Shown here one piece after another: positions 27,209-35,570 of a stretch of 53,530 nucleotides of DNA. The stretch lies in the NCBI GenBank assembly GCA_025362235.1, contig JANYGZ010000020.1:1-53530 (forward strand). Reading direction: 5' to 3'. The notes under the pieces were generated by a model, which saw only the letters and a list, made by a program, of their open reading frames with translations, was not told where the DNA came from and searched no databases. The stretch's first letter is position 1; each line of letters opens with the position of its first letter. A program made the translations under genes and the position numbers. The DNA comes from Ferruginibacter sp. (lineage in GTDB: Bacteria > Bacteroidota > Bacteroidia > Chitinophagales > Chitinophagaceae).

Positions 27209-27363
27209 TGCATTTCAAATTGTTGCAGCATATGCAGGTTACCTGGTTTTGCCGTTAAGTCGTTCAGACGTTTTTATTTCTTTGATAACTCGACGTCTTA
27301 ACGCCTTAACGGCAATTTACTGATTCTTTAATTCTTAAACAAAGAGCGGCAATTTGAAATGCA
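27209..27363. repeat. Nested inverted repeat, about 155 bp
   Basis: TGCATTTCAAATTG (27209-27222) is repeated as its exact reverse complement at 27350-27363. Inside, TTGCCGTTAAG and CTTAACGGCAA form a second inverted pair. Nothing between the arms codes for protein. The right outer arm shares 18 bases (GGGTGCATTTCAAATTGC when read on the minus strand) with the repeat at 13689. It resembles a miniature element or a large transcript hairpin upstream of the next gene. Confidence 0.65.
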
Positions 27364-27430
27364 CCCCTTTTTTCTAAAATATTGCCTTCACGATTTTATT
27401 GCTTATTTTTACGGCTGTTAAATTACTAAA

Positions 27431-28012
27431 ATGAAAAATGACAAATCGATTGCAGTAAGTTTTATACTGCTTGTTTCAATGGTTTCTTTATACAGGATAA
27501 TCCCCGGAAGGCCATTAGGCTTTGCCCCGCAGATAGCTATGGCGCTGTTTGCAGGCAGTGTTGTAAAAGATAAAAAATTCGCTTTTCTGCTACCGTTGCT
27601 ATCAATGCTGATTTCGGATGTTATTTACCAGGGTTTGTTTCAGTTCAAGCTATCGGCTGTGCCAGGGTTTTACAGCGGACAAGTATCAAATTATATATTG
27701 TTTGCGCTATTAACAGTTGTAGGTTTTGCAATAAAGAAAACAAATATGGTACATATTATTGCAGGCTCTTTAGCAGGTGCCACCATTTATTTCCTGCTGT
27801 CTAATTTTACTGTTTGGATTGGCGGTGGGTTAGATATTGCTAACCAGCCTTATCCAAAAACAATGGCAGGTTTATTACATTGTTATTCTGAAGCAATTCC
27901 TTTTTACCAGGGAAGCCTTTATGCAACACTAATTTTTAGCGGTATTTTGTTTGGCGGTTATTATATTTTTACTAAATATTTTATGTACAAACCGCAAGTT
28001 ACACAACTTTAA
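27431..28012 (+). CDS. DUF6580-type integral membrane protein
   Basis: 193 residues, nearly all membrane: about five helices, with the typical start AVSFILLVSMVSLYRIIPGRPLGFAPQIAMALFAGSVVK in pattern and a conserved loop YPKTMAGLLHCYSEAIPFYQ. I place it in the DUF6580 family of small putative transporters, which resemble energy-coupling-factor S-components. Whether it carries a vitamin or another solute is not known. It is a lone gene with a strong terminator right after it. Confidence 0.7.
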   Translation: MKNDKSIAVSFILLVSMVSLYRIIPGRPLGFAPQIAMALFAGSVVKDKKFAFLLPLLSMLISDVIYQGLFQFKLSAVPGFYSGQVSNYILFALLTVVGFAIKKTNMVHIIAGSLAGATIYFLLSNFTVWIGGGLDIANQPYPKTMAGLLHCYSEAIPFYQGSLYATLIFSGILFGGYYIFTKYFMYKPQVTQL

Positions 28013-28027
28013 TTTTAAGCTATTTAT

Positions 28028-28061
28028 AAAAAAGCCACTATTTATTGTAGTGGCTTTTTTT
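28028..28061. terminator. Bidirectional rho-independent terminator
   Basis: GCCACTA (28034-28040) pairs with TAGTGGC (28048-28054) around a seven-base loop, with a run of A before the stem and seven T after it. This is a textbook hairpin that can end transcripts from both the DUF6580 gene and, from the other strand, the rnhA gene. Confidence 0.85.
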
Positions 28062-28139
28062 GTGTAAGGATATTTTAAATCCAGTGCTATGGTAAAAATA
28101 AAAAAACCATTCACTATCGGCTATCGAGACCATTCACCA

Positions 28140-28155
28140 CCCGATAGCTATCGGG
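28140..28155. repeat. 16-bp palindrome, CCGATAGCTATCGG family
   Basis: CCCGATAGCTATCGGG, a perfect palindrome just past the end of rnhA. A broken half-copy (TATCGGCTATCGAGA) lies about 25 bases before it. It shares its core with 5053-5070 and 33817-33834. Confidence 0.75.
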
Positions 28156-28172
28156 TCACTATTGACCATTGA

Positions 28173-28631
28173 CTATTCCTCATACCCTTCATCCACCAGC
28201 AGGTTTTTTCCATCTGCCGCAGCTGTGGCTAATTCATCGCAGCGGTTATTTAAAGCATTGGTAGCATGCCCTTTTACCCACACAAAATTGACGCTAAAAT
28301 TTTTTGCCAACTCATGGTAATGTTTCCAAAGATCTTTGTTTTTTTTGCCACCCTTAAAATCAGTTTTTATCCAGGTTTTTAACCATCCTTTTTCAACAGC
28401 ATTTACCACATATTGGCTATCGGAAAAAACGGTTACAGGCAATTCATTTTTTTTGATGGCTTCCAACCCGGCTATTACAGCTAGCAGCTCCATACGGTTA
28501 TTGGTTGTTAGCCTGTAACCCTGCGATAATTCTTTGCGGTGGCTGCCAAAAAGCAAAACGGCTCCATAGCCGCCCGGGCCGGGGTTTCCTCTTGAAGAGC
28601 CATCGGTATACAATTGTATTTTGTTTTGCAT
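28173..28631 (-). CDS. rnhA: Ribonuclease HI
   Basis: 152 residues, typical RNase HI length. The enzyme cuts the RNA strand of RNA-DNA hybrids, for example primers and R-loops. Active-site residues are all visible: Asp10 (YTDGSSRGNPGPGG), Glu48 (NNRMELLAVIAGLEA), Asp71 (VFSDSQYVVNAV), and Asp132 with His122 (KGHATNALNNRCDELA). The basic protrusion near residues 80-100 (KGWLKTWIKT, FKGGKKNKDLW) is also present. It is a cytoplasmic housekeeping gene, flanked by two palindromic repeats of the same family. Confidence 0.95.
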   Translation of the reverse strand: MQNKIQLYTDGSSRGNPGPGGYGAVLLFGSHRKELSQGYRLTTNNRMELLAVIAGLEAIKKNELPVTVFSDSQYVVNAVEKGWLKTWIKTDFKGGKKNKDLWKHYHELAKNFSVNFVWVKGHATNALNNRCDELATAAADGKNLLVDEGYEE

Positions 28632-28676
28632 TGATATTTAGAATAAAGTGATAAAGATAAAATTCTTGCAATTCAA

Positions 28677-28694
28677 ATCCGATATCTATCGGAT
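28677..28694. repeat. Near-palindrome, variant of CCGATAGCTATCGG family
   Basis: ATCCGATA (28677-28684) and TATCGGAT (28687-28694) are perfect arms around TC. It differs from the other copies only at the centre. It lies 46 bases upstream of rnhA, so rnhA has a copy on each side. Confidence 0.65.
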
Positions 28695-28777
28695 GTCCAA
28701 CCTATTTCAGGACGAGACCGTGTGCAGTTTATTTGTCAGTTGGGTCATTGAAATAATAATTTGTCGAAAAATATGAG

Positions 28778-29740
28778 CTATTGAAAGCTAACCTGTGTTT
28801 CATTAATTACTTTCACTTCTTTTGTTTTAAAAACAACAGTAGATTTTTGTGAAACAATCCAATTCGTCGTAGTTGTAAATGTTGCTTCAGCTTTTTCACT
28901 CAAAAAAATATCTGATGCAGTGAGGTCTTTCATGTTCTTATATTTCTTTTTCATTTGCTCTAACAAAAAGTCTTTATCATAATCTGTATCAGTTTGAATT
29001 GTCAAACTAATATCGTTTTTCTTTGAACTTGTGGTTATGACAGCAGGCATCTCAATGTCGCCAAATTCTCCCATTGCATTTACGTCATGTACCATTGCCT
29101 TTTGAGATATTGAGGAGCTATATGGAAATGTGAGGGAATATGCTCCCATGATGTAGTTAAATTCATTAATCTTTGTTTCTAATATTTTTGGCTCGTTTAA
29201 TTTAAAATAACTAACTACTTTTTGTTTTAAACTGTCAATCTGAGTGGTTGTCTTCCCTGCCTTCTCACCAAATTCTTCAATCATTGTAGAAGTTACATGT
29301 TCAATCATTTTTAAAAAATCATCGCTGTTTTTTACTTTAAGAGCTTGCCCTGTTTTCTTGTCAACTAATATTTCGTATTGAAAAGCTTTTGTTTCCTTTT
29401 CTATATTATTTATCATTTTAGCGAAGATGTTTACAACAGAATCTACTGTGGAGATAGAAGAGTTTGATTTAACATCTAACGTATTGGGTTCACTAGAGTA
29501 TAATAAGGTATAGGTTTTAATTGTGTCAATAACCTTAATGCTGTAGTTTGCTGTTGCTTCTGTATTATTGAAAAGACTGTCTTTAATGAAGATTTTGGTA
29601 TAAGATTCTGTATGAACTTTTTTAAAGTCTCCCAATTTCCAATTTGGCTTTATTGTATGTAATTGTTTATTGGATTGTCCAAAAACAAAATTGGAAAGCA
29701 GCAGAGAAATTACAAAGAAAAAGTGTTTTATGTTTATCAT
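28778..29740 (-). CDS. Secreted hypothetical protein
   Basis: 320 residues with a signal peptide (MINIKHFFFVISLLLSNFVF, then GQ). The mature part is Thr/Ser/Lys-rich and looks beta-rich (NNTEATANYSIKVIDTIKTY, TSSKKNDISLTIQTDTDYDK) with a helical middle (EEFGEKAGKTTTQIDSLKQK). I do not recognise a domain. It may be a periplasmic or surface protein. It lies alone between rnhA and an acyl-CoA carboxylase gene, with the 12-mer ATTGCACACAAC 34 bases before its start and an inverted-sense GTGTGC motif about 50 bases past its end. This suggests an inserted accessory gene. Confidence 0.65.
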   Translation of the reverse strand: MINIKHFFFVISLLLSNFVFGQSNKQLHTIKPNWKLGDFKKVHTESYTKIFIKDSLFNNTEATANYSIKVIDTIKTYTLLYSSEPNTLDVKSNSSISTVDSVVNIFAKMINNIEKETKAFQYEILVDKKTGQALKVKNSDDFLKMIEHVTSTMIEEFGEKAGKTTTQIDSLKQKVVSYFKLNEPKILETKINEFNYIMGAYSLTFPYSSSISQKAMVHDVNAMGEFGDIEMPAVITTSSKKNDISLTIQTDTDYDKDFLLEQMKKKYKNMKDLTASDIFLSEKAEATFTTTTNWIVSQKSTVVFKTKEVKVINETQVSFQ

Positions 29741-29773
29741 TTAAATCTTAAATTAAAGTAAAAATTTTGGAGA

Positions 29774-29785
29774 ATTGCACACAAC
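29774..29785. repeat. ATTGCACACAAC border motif, second copy
   Basis: Identical over 12 bases to 10267-10278, and likewise shortly upstream of a minus-strand accessory gene. See the PIN unit for the matching far-end motif. Confidence 0.45.
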
Positions 29786-29831
29786 TCATATATTTCTGCA
29801 CCTGCATTATTAATTATTGAAAGAGGTAAAC

Positions 29832-31460
29832 TTATACCTGTAAAACACCAGTTTTAAACTCTTCTATGTGTTTATTATGATTAGCTGCTGCAATGCCTTC
29901 TGCAATCATCATCCTAGTTTCAACAGGATCAATAATTGCGTCTACCCATAACCGTGCAGCCGCATAATAAGCTGTTGTCTGTTGCTGGTAGCGTTGTGTT
30001 ATTTCATTCAGCAGGGCCTCTTCATCTTTTGGTAAAATTGTTTTGCCTTTTGCTTTTAACGAGGCTACCTGTATTTGTAATAAAGTTTTTGCTGCCTGTT
30101 CGCCACCCATTACAGCAATTTTTGCAGTAGGCCATGCATATATAAAACGGGGGTCGTATGCTTTACCACACATGGCATAATTACCGGCACCAAAACTATT
30201 ACCTACAATAATAGTAATTTTTGGCACAACGGAATTGGCCACAGCATTTACCATTTTAGCGCCATCTTTAATAATGCCTGAGTGTTCGCTACGGCTGCCC
30301 ACCATAAAGCCTGTTACATCCTGCAAAAAAACCAGGGGTATTTTTTTTTGATTACAGTTCATAATAAAACGTGCTGCTTTATCTGCACTATCATTATAAA
30401 TAACGCCGCCCAGTTGCATTTCGCCTTTTTTATTTTTTACTATCAGGCGCTGGTTGGCAACAATACCTACAGCCCATCCTTCAATGCGTCCATAACCACA
30501 AATAATTGTTTTACCATAGTCTTCTTTAAACTGGTCGAAGCTATCTGCATCAGCTATGCATTCAATCAGCTTTACCATATCGTATGGTTTTGTATTACCC
30601 TCACTCATAATACCATAAATTGCGGCGGCCTCATTTTTTGGTGCAACAGCTGCTATCTTGTCGAAACCCGCATTGTCTTCCTTAGACAATTTGCTGATTA
30701 TTTTTTTTATGTGGTCAAGGCATTCCTGCTCTGTTTTAAATTTATAATCTGCAATACCACTTATTTCTGTATGGGTTACCGCACCACCCAGTGTTTCATT
30801 ATCTACCTCTTCGCCAATAGCCGCCTTTACCAAATATGGCCCTGCTAAATAGATGGAGCCATTGCCTTCTACCATTAATGTTTCGTCGCTCATAATGGGC
30901 AGGTAAGCGCCTCCAGCTACACAAGCTCCCATCACTGCTGCTATTTGCGTAATGCCCATCGCACTCATTTTAGCATTGTTTCTAAAGATGCGGCCAAAGT
31001 GTTCTTTGTCAGGAAAAATATCTTCCTGCATGGGTAAATATACACCGGCACTATCCACCAGGTAAATAACCGGCAACCTGTTTTCCATGGCAATTTCCTG
31101 CATGCGTAAATTCTTTTTCCCGGTTATCGGAAACCATGCCCCTGCTTTTACAGTTTGATCGTTGGCAACAATAATGCATTGCCGCCCGCTCACATAGCCA
31201 ACACCACTTACCGTTCCGCCTGCCGGGCAACCTCCCTGTTCTTCGTACATTTCGTAACCGGCAAAAGCACCAATTTCTACAAAAGGTTTGCCTTTGTCAC
31301 AGAGGTAATTAATTCTTTCTCTTGGGGTAAGTTTATTTCTTTCTTTCTGTTTTTGAATGGCTTTTTTTCCGCCACCTTCGTAGATGGTTTCCAACCGGTG
31401 CCTTACATGGCTGTAAGCCAGTTTCATGGCATCTTCGTTTTTGTTGAAAGTTAAATCCAT
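29832..31460 (-). CDS. Acyl-CoA carboxylase, carboxyltransferase (beta) subunit
   Basis: 542 residues, full length for the biotin-dependent acyl-CoA carboxylase beta subunit, which moves a carboxyl group from carboxybiotin to an acyl-CoA in the cytoplasm. Two crotonase-like halves are visible, with acyl-CoA/biotin-site motifs GYVSGRQCIIVANDQTVKAG, VMGACVAGGAYLPIMSDE and, in the C-terminal half, FLQDVTGFMVGSRSEHSGII and GNSFGAGNYAMCGKAYDPRF. GSIYLAGPYLVKAAIGEEVD is closest to the methylcrotonyl-CoA carboxylase type used in leucine breakdown. Propionyl-CoA carboxylase is the main alternative. The biotin-carrying alpha subunit is not in the window. Confidence 0.88.
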   Translation of the reverse strand: MDLTFNKNEDAMKLAYSHVRHRLETIYEGGGKKAIQKQKERNKLTPRERINYLCDKGKPFVEIGAFAGYEMYEEQGGCPAGGTVSGVGYVSGRQCIIVANDQTVKAGAWFPITGKKNLRMQEIAMENRLPVIYLVDSAGVYLPMQEDIFPDKEHFGRIFRNNAKMSAMGITQIAAVMGACVAGGAYLPIMSDETLMVEGNGSIYLAGPYLVKAAIGEEVDNETLGGAVTHTEISGIADYKFKTEQECLDHIKKIISKLSKEDNAGFDKIAAVAPKNEAAAIYGIMSEGNTKPYDMVKLIECIADADSFDQFKEDYGKTIICGYGRIEGWAVGIVANQRLIVKNKKGEMQLGGVIYNDSADKAARFIMNCNQKKIPLVFLQDVTGFMVGSRSEHSGIIKDGAKMVNAVANSVVPKITIIVGNSFGAGNYAMCGKAYDPRFIYAWPTAKIAVMGGEQAAKTLLQIQVASLKAKGKTILPKDEEALLNEITQRYQQQTTAYYAAARLWVDAIIDPVETRMMIAEGIAAANHNKHIEEFKTGVLQV

Positions 31461-31917
31461 AATGATATAGTTTCGCCACTAAGGCAATAAGGCACTAAGT
31501 TATTGAAATGTTTGCTTGTTTTGCGCAGGGGGCATACCAAATCCGATGGCTATCTTTGGTCGCTACCGGTTTCGGTCGATGTCACTGGCAGAGGCTAAAC
31601 AGCTAAACCTATTTTTGTATTGCCGGATGGTATTATTTTTATTACGTAATTGTAGTAAATACCTGATACAGGGAACCTTCGCCCATTGCCCGTCCCTAAT
31701 TCTCACTTAATGCTTTGGCTTTGTGCATTTGAGAGCGGTGGAGCTTTATTTCTTTATTACAGTCCTGCGCCAGTTTGACTAAGGTGTCTTGTCTGCCCGA
31801 ATTAAAAGACTGTTGCCGTGCGTGGAACAAGACAGGCTCTTTTACTATTCAATGTATTCTTTACTTGTGGCATTATGCTTCACGAACAGGGCTTGGCTAA
31901 CACCCCTAAAATTTTAT
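31461..31917. other. 457-base spacer with a repeat copy and a possible gene relic
   Basis: 31568-31600 is a degenerate copy of the dispersed hairpin element (GGTTTCGGTCGATGTCACTG, then GAGGCTAA). On the minus strand, 31848-31696 is open for 50 codons and reads protein-like (VKEPVLFHARQQSFNSGRQD, TLVKLAQDCNKEIKLHRSQM), but it has no proper start and follows a stop. I take it as the 3' end of a decayed gene of unknown family. GTCTTGT and ACAAGAC also make an inverted pair near 31784-31836. Confidence 0.4.
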
Positions 31918-32247
31918 TTAAGATTTTTTTATTTCAGCAATATCTTTTCGCTTGCCGATGATTTTTGTTTTTCGTTTTTTTATTTGTTTTTCTAATGCTT
32001 CCACACATTGAGCGGCAGCTTCTTCAAATGTTTTGCATTGGGCACTTGCCAATAAGTCATTGCTGGGAATTGCCAATCTTATTTCACACACTTTATTTTT
32101 TCTGGTATCAGACTTATCCAGTTTGAGGCAAACCTCACTCCAAATAATTTCGTCATACAGGTGTTCAAGTTTTTCAATTTTGCTTTGTAAAAAATCTGTT
32201 AATTCCTGCGATGCAGTAAAATCAAGAGATTGAAATTTAAGTTTCAT
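31918..32247 (-). CDS. Ribosome hibernation-promoting factor (HPF/RaiA family)
   Basis: 109 residues, short-form HPF/RaiA fold: MKLKFQSLDFTASQELTDFL start, DEIIWSEVCLKLDKS strand, CEIRLAIPSNDLLASAQCKT, FEEAAAQCVEALEKQIKKRK helix and a basic tail. These proteins sit in the decoding centre of idle ribosomes and protect them in stationary phase or stress. It starts 22 bases after the DUF2490 gene stop, so the two are probably one transcript. The C-terminal dimerisation domain of long HPF is absent. Confidence 0.85.
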   Translation of the reverse strand: MKLKFQSLDFTASQELTDFLQSKIEKLEHLYDEIIWSEVCLKLDKSDTRKNKVCEIRLAIPSNDLLASAQCKTFEEAAAQCVEALEKQIKKRKTKIIGKRKDIAEIKKS

Positions 32248-32269
32248 ATTATTTAAGTTTTAGTTTTTA

Positions 32270-33064
32270 TTATTCAGCTTTTTTAAATAAGTATGCATTG
32301 ATAATTGTAGAAAGTATCACACCGGTATTGTATTGAAATACATTTCTTCCAGTTACTTCACGGGGCAACTGAACTATCTGACTCAAAAAGCCGCCTTCTA
32401 TCCGCACTTTGGAAGAAAACCGATAGCCTAATAAAACCCCCAACCGATTTTGGTCAAACACATTTTCGTTTACATTTTTGCCAAAGCCAACAAATATTTC
32501 ATCATAAATGGCAGCGTAAGGTGTTTTGTCTGCAATTGTTTTTCCTTTCAATGGTATTTGCATACGGTACATATATCGCAAACGGTTCACAAAAAAATAT
32601 TCATCTTCCTTAGGTAAGGATGCGTTGGTATAGCGTCCTATCCATCTTTGTTCCAGCATAAAGCGATGGCTTAAATCAACAATGCCCATTTTATCACTTA
32701 CAGTTGCCATTTGATAAGCCCTGTGTTCGGTAAATTGTTTGCCAAACCTATTAATGGGGATATCGCCATAGTTGAATGTTTCTATCCATGCATAACCTGC
32801 CCTTAGCGAAAGTTTTTGATTTACTTTATAATTGATGCCGGTACGCAAAAGGCTTTGTTGCCAATTTGTAATAATATTATCTCTCCGCCATTGGTATTCT
32901 GTATGGATGCTCCATTTTTTATTTAGGTTGAATGTGCCTGTATAAGCATACCAGCCAATAGAATTTTTATCGGTAATACGGGTGTTTTGAGAATGGGAGA
33001 ACATCCAGCTAAAAGCAAGTATCCCTAAGAGGTATATGTTTTTAGAGCTTTTGATTACCGGCAT
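32270..33064 (-). CDS. DUF2490 outer-membrane beta-barrel protein
   Basis: 264 residues. It has an N-terminal hydrophobic signal (YLLGILAFSWMFSHSQ) and then the DUF2490 pattern: WYAYTGTFNLNKKWSIHTEY, QWRRDNIITNWQQSLLRTGI, GYAWIETFNYGDIP, LEQRWIGRYTNASLP. Alternating strands and an aromatic-rich sequence fit an outer-membrane barrel. The function is unknown. A terminator lies between it and the carbonic anhydrase gene, so it is probably transcribed with the HPF gene rather than with the transporter pair. Confidence 0.8.
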   Translation of the reverse strand: MPVIKSSKNIYLLGILAFSWMFSHSQNTRITDKNSIGWYAYTGTFNLNKKWSIHTEYQWRRDNIITNWQQSLLRTGINYKVNQKLSLRAGYAWIETFNYGDIPINRFGKQFTEHRAYQMATVSDKMGIVDLSHRFMLEQRWIGRYTNASLPKEDEYFFVNRLRYMYRMQIPLKGKTIADKTPYAAIYDEIFVGFGKNVNENVFDQNRLGVLLGYRFSSKVRIEGGFLSQIVQLPREVTGRNVFQYNTGVILSTIINAYLFKKAE

Positions 33065-33108
33065 AACTAATATTTCGATTAAATTCTTTGATCAATATTG
33101 AACAAGCC

Positions 33109-33143
33109 AAAAAAATCAGGCAGATTTTTATTACTGCCTGATT
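33109..33143 (-). terminator. Rho-independent terminator after carbonic anhydrase gene
   Basis: Read on the minus strand, AATCAGGCAG pairs with CTGCCTGATT around a ten-base loop and is followed by a run of T (plus-strand A-run from 33109). It lies just after the stop of the carbonic anhydrase gene and should end the SulP-anhydrase transcript. Confidence 0.8.
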
Positions 33144-33149
33144 ATGGTC

Positions 33150-33800
33150 TTACTCAGGATTGTTAATAATTAAAGTGTCCTGATAAAAAGTGACTTCACC
33201 AGTTGTAATATCATGTGTACCTCCAACAATTCCAATTTGCCCGGTTTCAATCATTTCTTTTAAAATGGTGCTGCGTTCCATAATAGCCTGTACAGTTCTT
33301 TTTACATTGATGGTTGAAACTTTTTCAACAAATTCAGCGTTGCCGGAATTGCGGTTTTCTATCACCGATTTTTCATCATCCACCGCAGGCCGTATTTTGG
33401 TGAGCAAAGCGGTGAGGTTGCCCATTTCCACATGGTCGCAGGCTCCTTTAACTGCGCCGCATTTTGTATGTCCCAATACAACAATTATTTTGGAGCCAGC
33501 TACTTTGCAACCAAATTCCATACTACCCAAAATATCTTCGTTGATAATATTACCGGCAATACGAACGCTGAATACATCACCTAGCCCCTGGTCAAATATT
33601 AGTTCGGCAGATGTTCGGGAATCAATACAACTCAGGATAATAGCAAATGGATGTTGCCCATCAGATGTTTCATTAGCCTGTTGCAACAGGTTGCGGTTTA
33701 CTTTTAGATTGTTTACAAATCTTTTGTTGCCCTCTTTTAAAAGTTCTATAGCCAGTCCCGGTGGGATAGCTGCCTGTAATTCTTTAGTTAATGTTTTCAT
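33150..33800 (-). CDS. Beta-class carbonic anhydrase
   Basis: 216 residues. It interconverts CO2 and bicarbonate. Zinc ligands are visible: Cys58 with Asp60 and Arg62 (SCIDSRT), His111 and Cys114 (LGHTKCGAVKGA). The strand DVFSVRIAGNII is typical. No signal peptide, so cytoplasmic. It lies 44 bases after a SulP anion transporter on the same strand, with an 18-bp palindrome in the gap. The pairing strongly suggests bicarbonate uptake coupled to hydration in the cell, since some SulP transporters (BicA type) carry bicarbonate. Confidence 0.93.
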   Translation of the reverse strand: MKTLTKELQAAIPPGLAIELLKEGNKRFVNNLKVNRNLLQQANETSDGQHPFAIILSCIDSRTSAELIFDQGLGDVFSVRIAGNIINEDILGSMEFGCKVAGSKIIVVLGHTKCGAVKGACDHVEMGNLTALLTKIRPAVDDEKSVIENRNSGNAEFVEKVSTINVKRTVQAIMERSTILKEMIETGQIGIVGGTHDITTGEVTFYQDTLIINNPE

Positions 33801-33816
33801 TGTTTTTTTGTTTTAA

Positions 33817-33834
33817 TCCCGATAGCTATCGGGA
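33817..33834. repeat. 18-bp perfect palindrome, CCGATAGCTATCGG family
   Basis: TCCCGATAGCTATCGGGA fills much of the 44-base gap between the SulP and carbonic anhydrase genes, about 16 bases before the anhydrase ATG. In the transcript it would form a stable hairpin close to the start codon, so it could tune the second gene's expression or stability (inference). Confidence 0.75.
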
Positions 33835-33844
33835 GATGATGAAA

Positions 33845-35398
33845 TTATTTAGGTTCAATAAAATTGATTGTTTCAACCGTTATATTTTTTGCTTTTGCAT
33901 TTATTTTATAGTTCTGTATTATTTCTATCACATCGTATGCAATAGATTTTGAGTGCGTACAATCTATAATTACTTTTGAATTTTCCGGAATCACATGCAA
34001 TGCGTTCAGAACACTTGCTTTATTAAAAAATGAAACCTCTTGTGCCAATACAAGGTGATGCACTTGATTCCCTTCTTCTGTAGTTACTACATCTTTTAAA
34101 TGATGTGAGTTGCGGTAACTATGGCGCAGGGTGTAAAAAATGCCAAACAAAATGCCTATCGTGATACCTTTCAATAAATCTGTTAAGAGGATAGCTACAA
34201 CAGTTGCTGTAAAGGGGATAAATTGCTCCCATCCTTGCTTATACATTTGTTTAAAGAGGGCAGGTTTGGCTAATTTGTAACCTACCATCAATAGTATAGC
34301 GGCGAGACTTGCAAGCGGAATCATATTCATTAACCCGGCAATAGTAATGGCACTGATTAATAAAAACACACCATGCAGTATGGCACTCATTTTTGTTTTG
34401 CCACCAAACGTAATATTAGCAGTACTGCGTACAATAACCTGTGTAATGGGTAGGCCACCAATTAGACCCGACACAACATTACCTAAACCCTGTGCTTTTA
34501 ATTCCCTGTTGGTTGGTGTAACTCTTTTATAAGGGTCCATTTTATCTGTTGCCTCCACGCAAAGCAGCGTTTCAAGGCTGGCTACAATAGCTAACACAAT
34601 AGCGATTTTCCAAACTTCAAAATTTGTTATTTGCGAAAAATCGGGAAAAGTAAACTGGGTGAAAAACTCCGATAAACTGTGTGCCACCGGAAGCTGTACA
34701 ACCTGGTCTTTGTCCAGACTGAAATTTAATATCCCGTTCTGGTACATATAATTCATCGCAATACCGAGAATAACCACTACTAACGGGCCTTGTATTAATT
34801 GAAATATTTTGTGCTTCTTCGTCAATACTTTATCCCAAAAAATTAATATTCCTAATGAGATAGCAGCAATAAGTACAGCGCCGGGTGTTATCAATTCAAA
34901 GGCTTTTGAAATGGCAGAAAAAGTATTTTCACCGCCTAATTGCAAAAAAGCATCATCGCCTTCTGCATCTTTATCATAGCCAATGGCATGGGGTATTTGT
35001 TTAAGGATAATCAACAACCCAATACCCGTAAGCATTCCTTTAATAACGGATGATGGAAAGAAGTAAGCGATAAATCCTGCTTTGGCAAAGCCCATGATAA
35101 GTTGAAGAATACCGGCGATAACAACGGCTAATAAAAAAGTCGGCCATGAACCAAGCGTTGCGATAGAGGTTAAAACTATTACTGCTAATCCGGCGGCAGG
35201 TCCACTAACCCCAAGTGGCGAACCGCTTGCAATACCTACTACAATGCCGCCAATAATGCCAGCTATTATGCCTGCAAATAAAGGCGCACCAGAAGCCAAA
35301 GCAATACCAAGGCACAGGGGAACGGCTACAAAAAAAACGACAATACTTGCTGGCAGGTCGCTTTTCAGTTCTTTAAACATATTTTTTTTCATTTCCAT
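33845..35398 (-). CDS. SulP-family inorganic anion transporter
   Basis: 517 residues with about 12-14 membrane helices and a short STAS-like C-terminal domain (from about 440: VIIDCTHSKSIAYDVIEIIQ). Family motifs: PLCLGIALASGAPLFAGIIA near residue 25, SGPAAGLAVIVLTSIATLGS near 65, and KAQGLGNVVSGLIGGLPITQ-type sequence near 300. SulP proteins move sulfate, bicarbonate or other anions, many in symport with sodium or protons. Next to carbonic anhydrase, bicarbonate is the best guess. Several ATGs lie within the first seven codons (MEMKKNM), so the start is uncertain by a few residues. The next gene upstream, a dihydroorotase, is divergent. Confidence 0.9.
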   Translation of the reverse strand: MEMKKNMFKELKSDLPASIVVFFVAVPLCLGIALASGAPLFAGIIAGIIGGIVVGIASGSPLGVSGPAAGLAVIVLTSIATLGSWPTFLLAVVIAGILQLIMGFAKAGFIAYFFPSSVIKGMLTGIGLLIILKQIPHAIGYDKDAEGDDAFLQLGGENTFSAISKAFELITPGAVLIAAISLGILIFWDKVLTKKHKIFQLIQGPLVVVILGIAMNYMYQNGILNFSLDKDQVVQLPVAHSLSEFFTQFTFPDFSQITNFEVWKIAIVLAIVASLETLLCVEATDKMDPYKRVTPTNRELKAQGLGNVVSGLIGGLPITQVIVRSTANITFGGKTKMSAILHGVFLLISAITIAGLMNMIPLASLAAILLMVGYKLAKPALFKQMYKQGWEQFIPFTATVVAILLTDLLKGITIGILFGIFYTLRHSYRNSHHLKDVVTTEEGNQVHHLVLAQEVSFFNKASVLNALHVIPENSKVIIDCTHSKSIAYDVIEIIQNYKINAKAKNITVETINFIEPK

Positions 35399-35570
35399 AA
35401 TAAGTTGATTTTTGATTTAATAGAATGAAGATAGTAATATTATTTTAAATGATAGTAATACTATATCATAGAATTGTAAAACTTTTAACTATTTTTGTGT
35501 TGCAGGATATTGTACATTATCTTTATCTGCATTTAAAGCAACAAATGCCACAATAAAACCGTAACTAAAA

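Noticed and set aside
28660..28700. ATTCAAATCC resembling a tRNA T-loop
   Set aside because: No acceptor stem, D-arm or anticodon arm can be drawn around it; it belongs to the CCGATA palindrome family.
30282..30848. 188-codon plus-strand frame opposite the acyl-CoA carboxylase gene
   Set aside because: Cys/Phe/Ile-rich translation typical of an antisense shadow; the minus strand holds a complete, well-known enzyme.
33190..33816. 208-codon plus-strand frame opposite the carbonic anhydrase gene
   Set aside because: The anhydrase has all zinc ligands on the minus strand; the plus frame has no domain and is a shadow.
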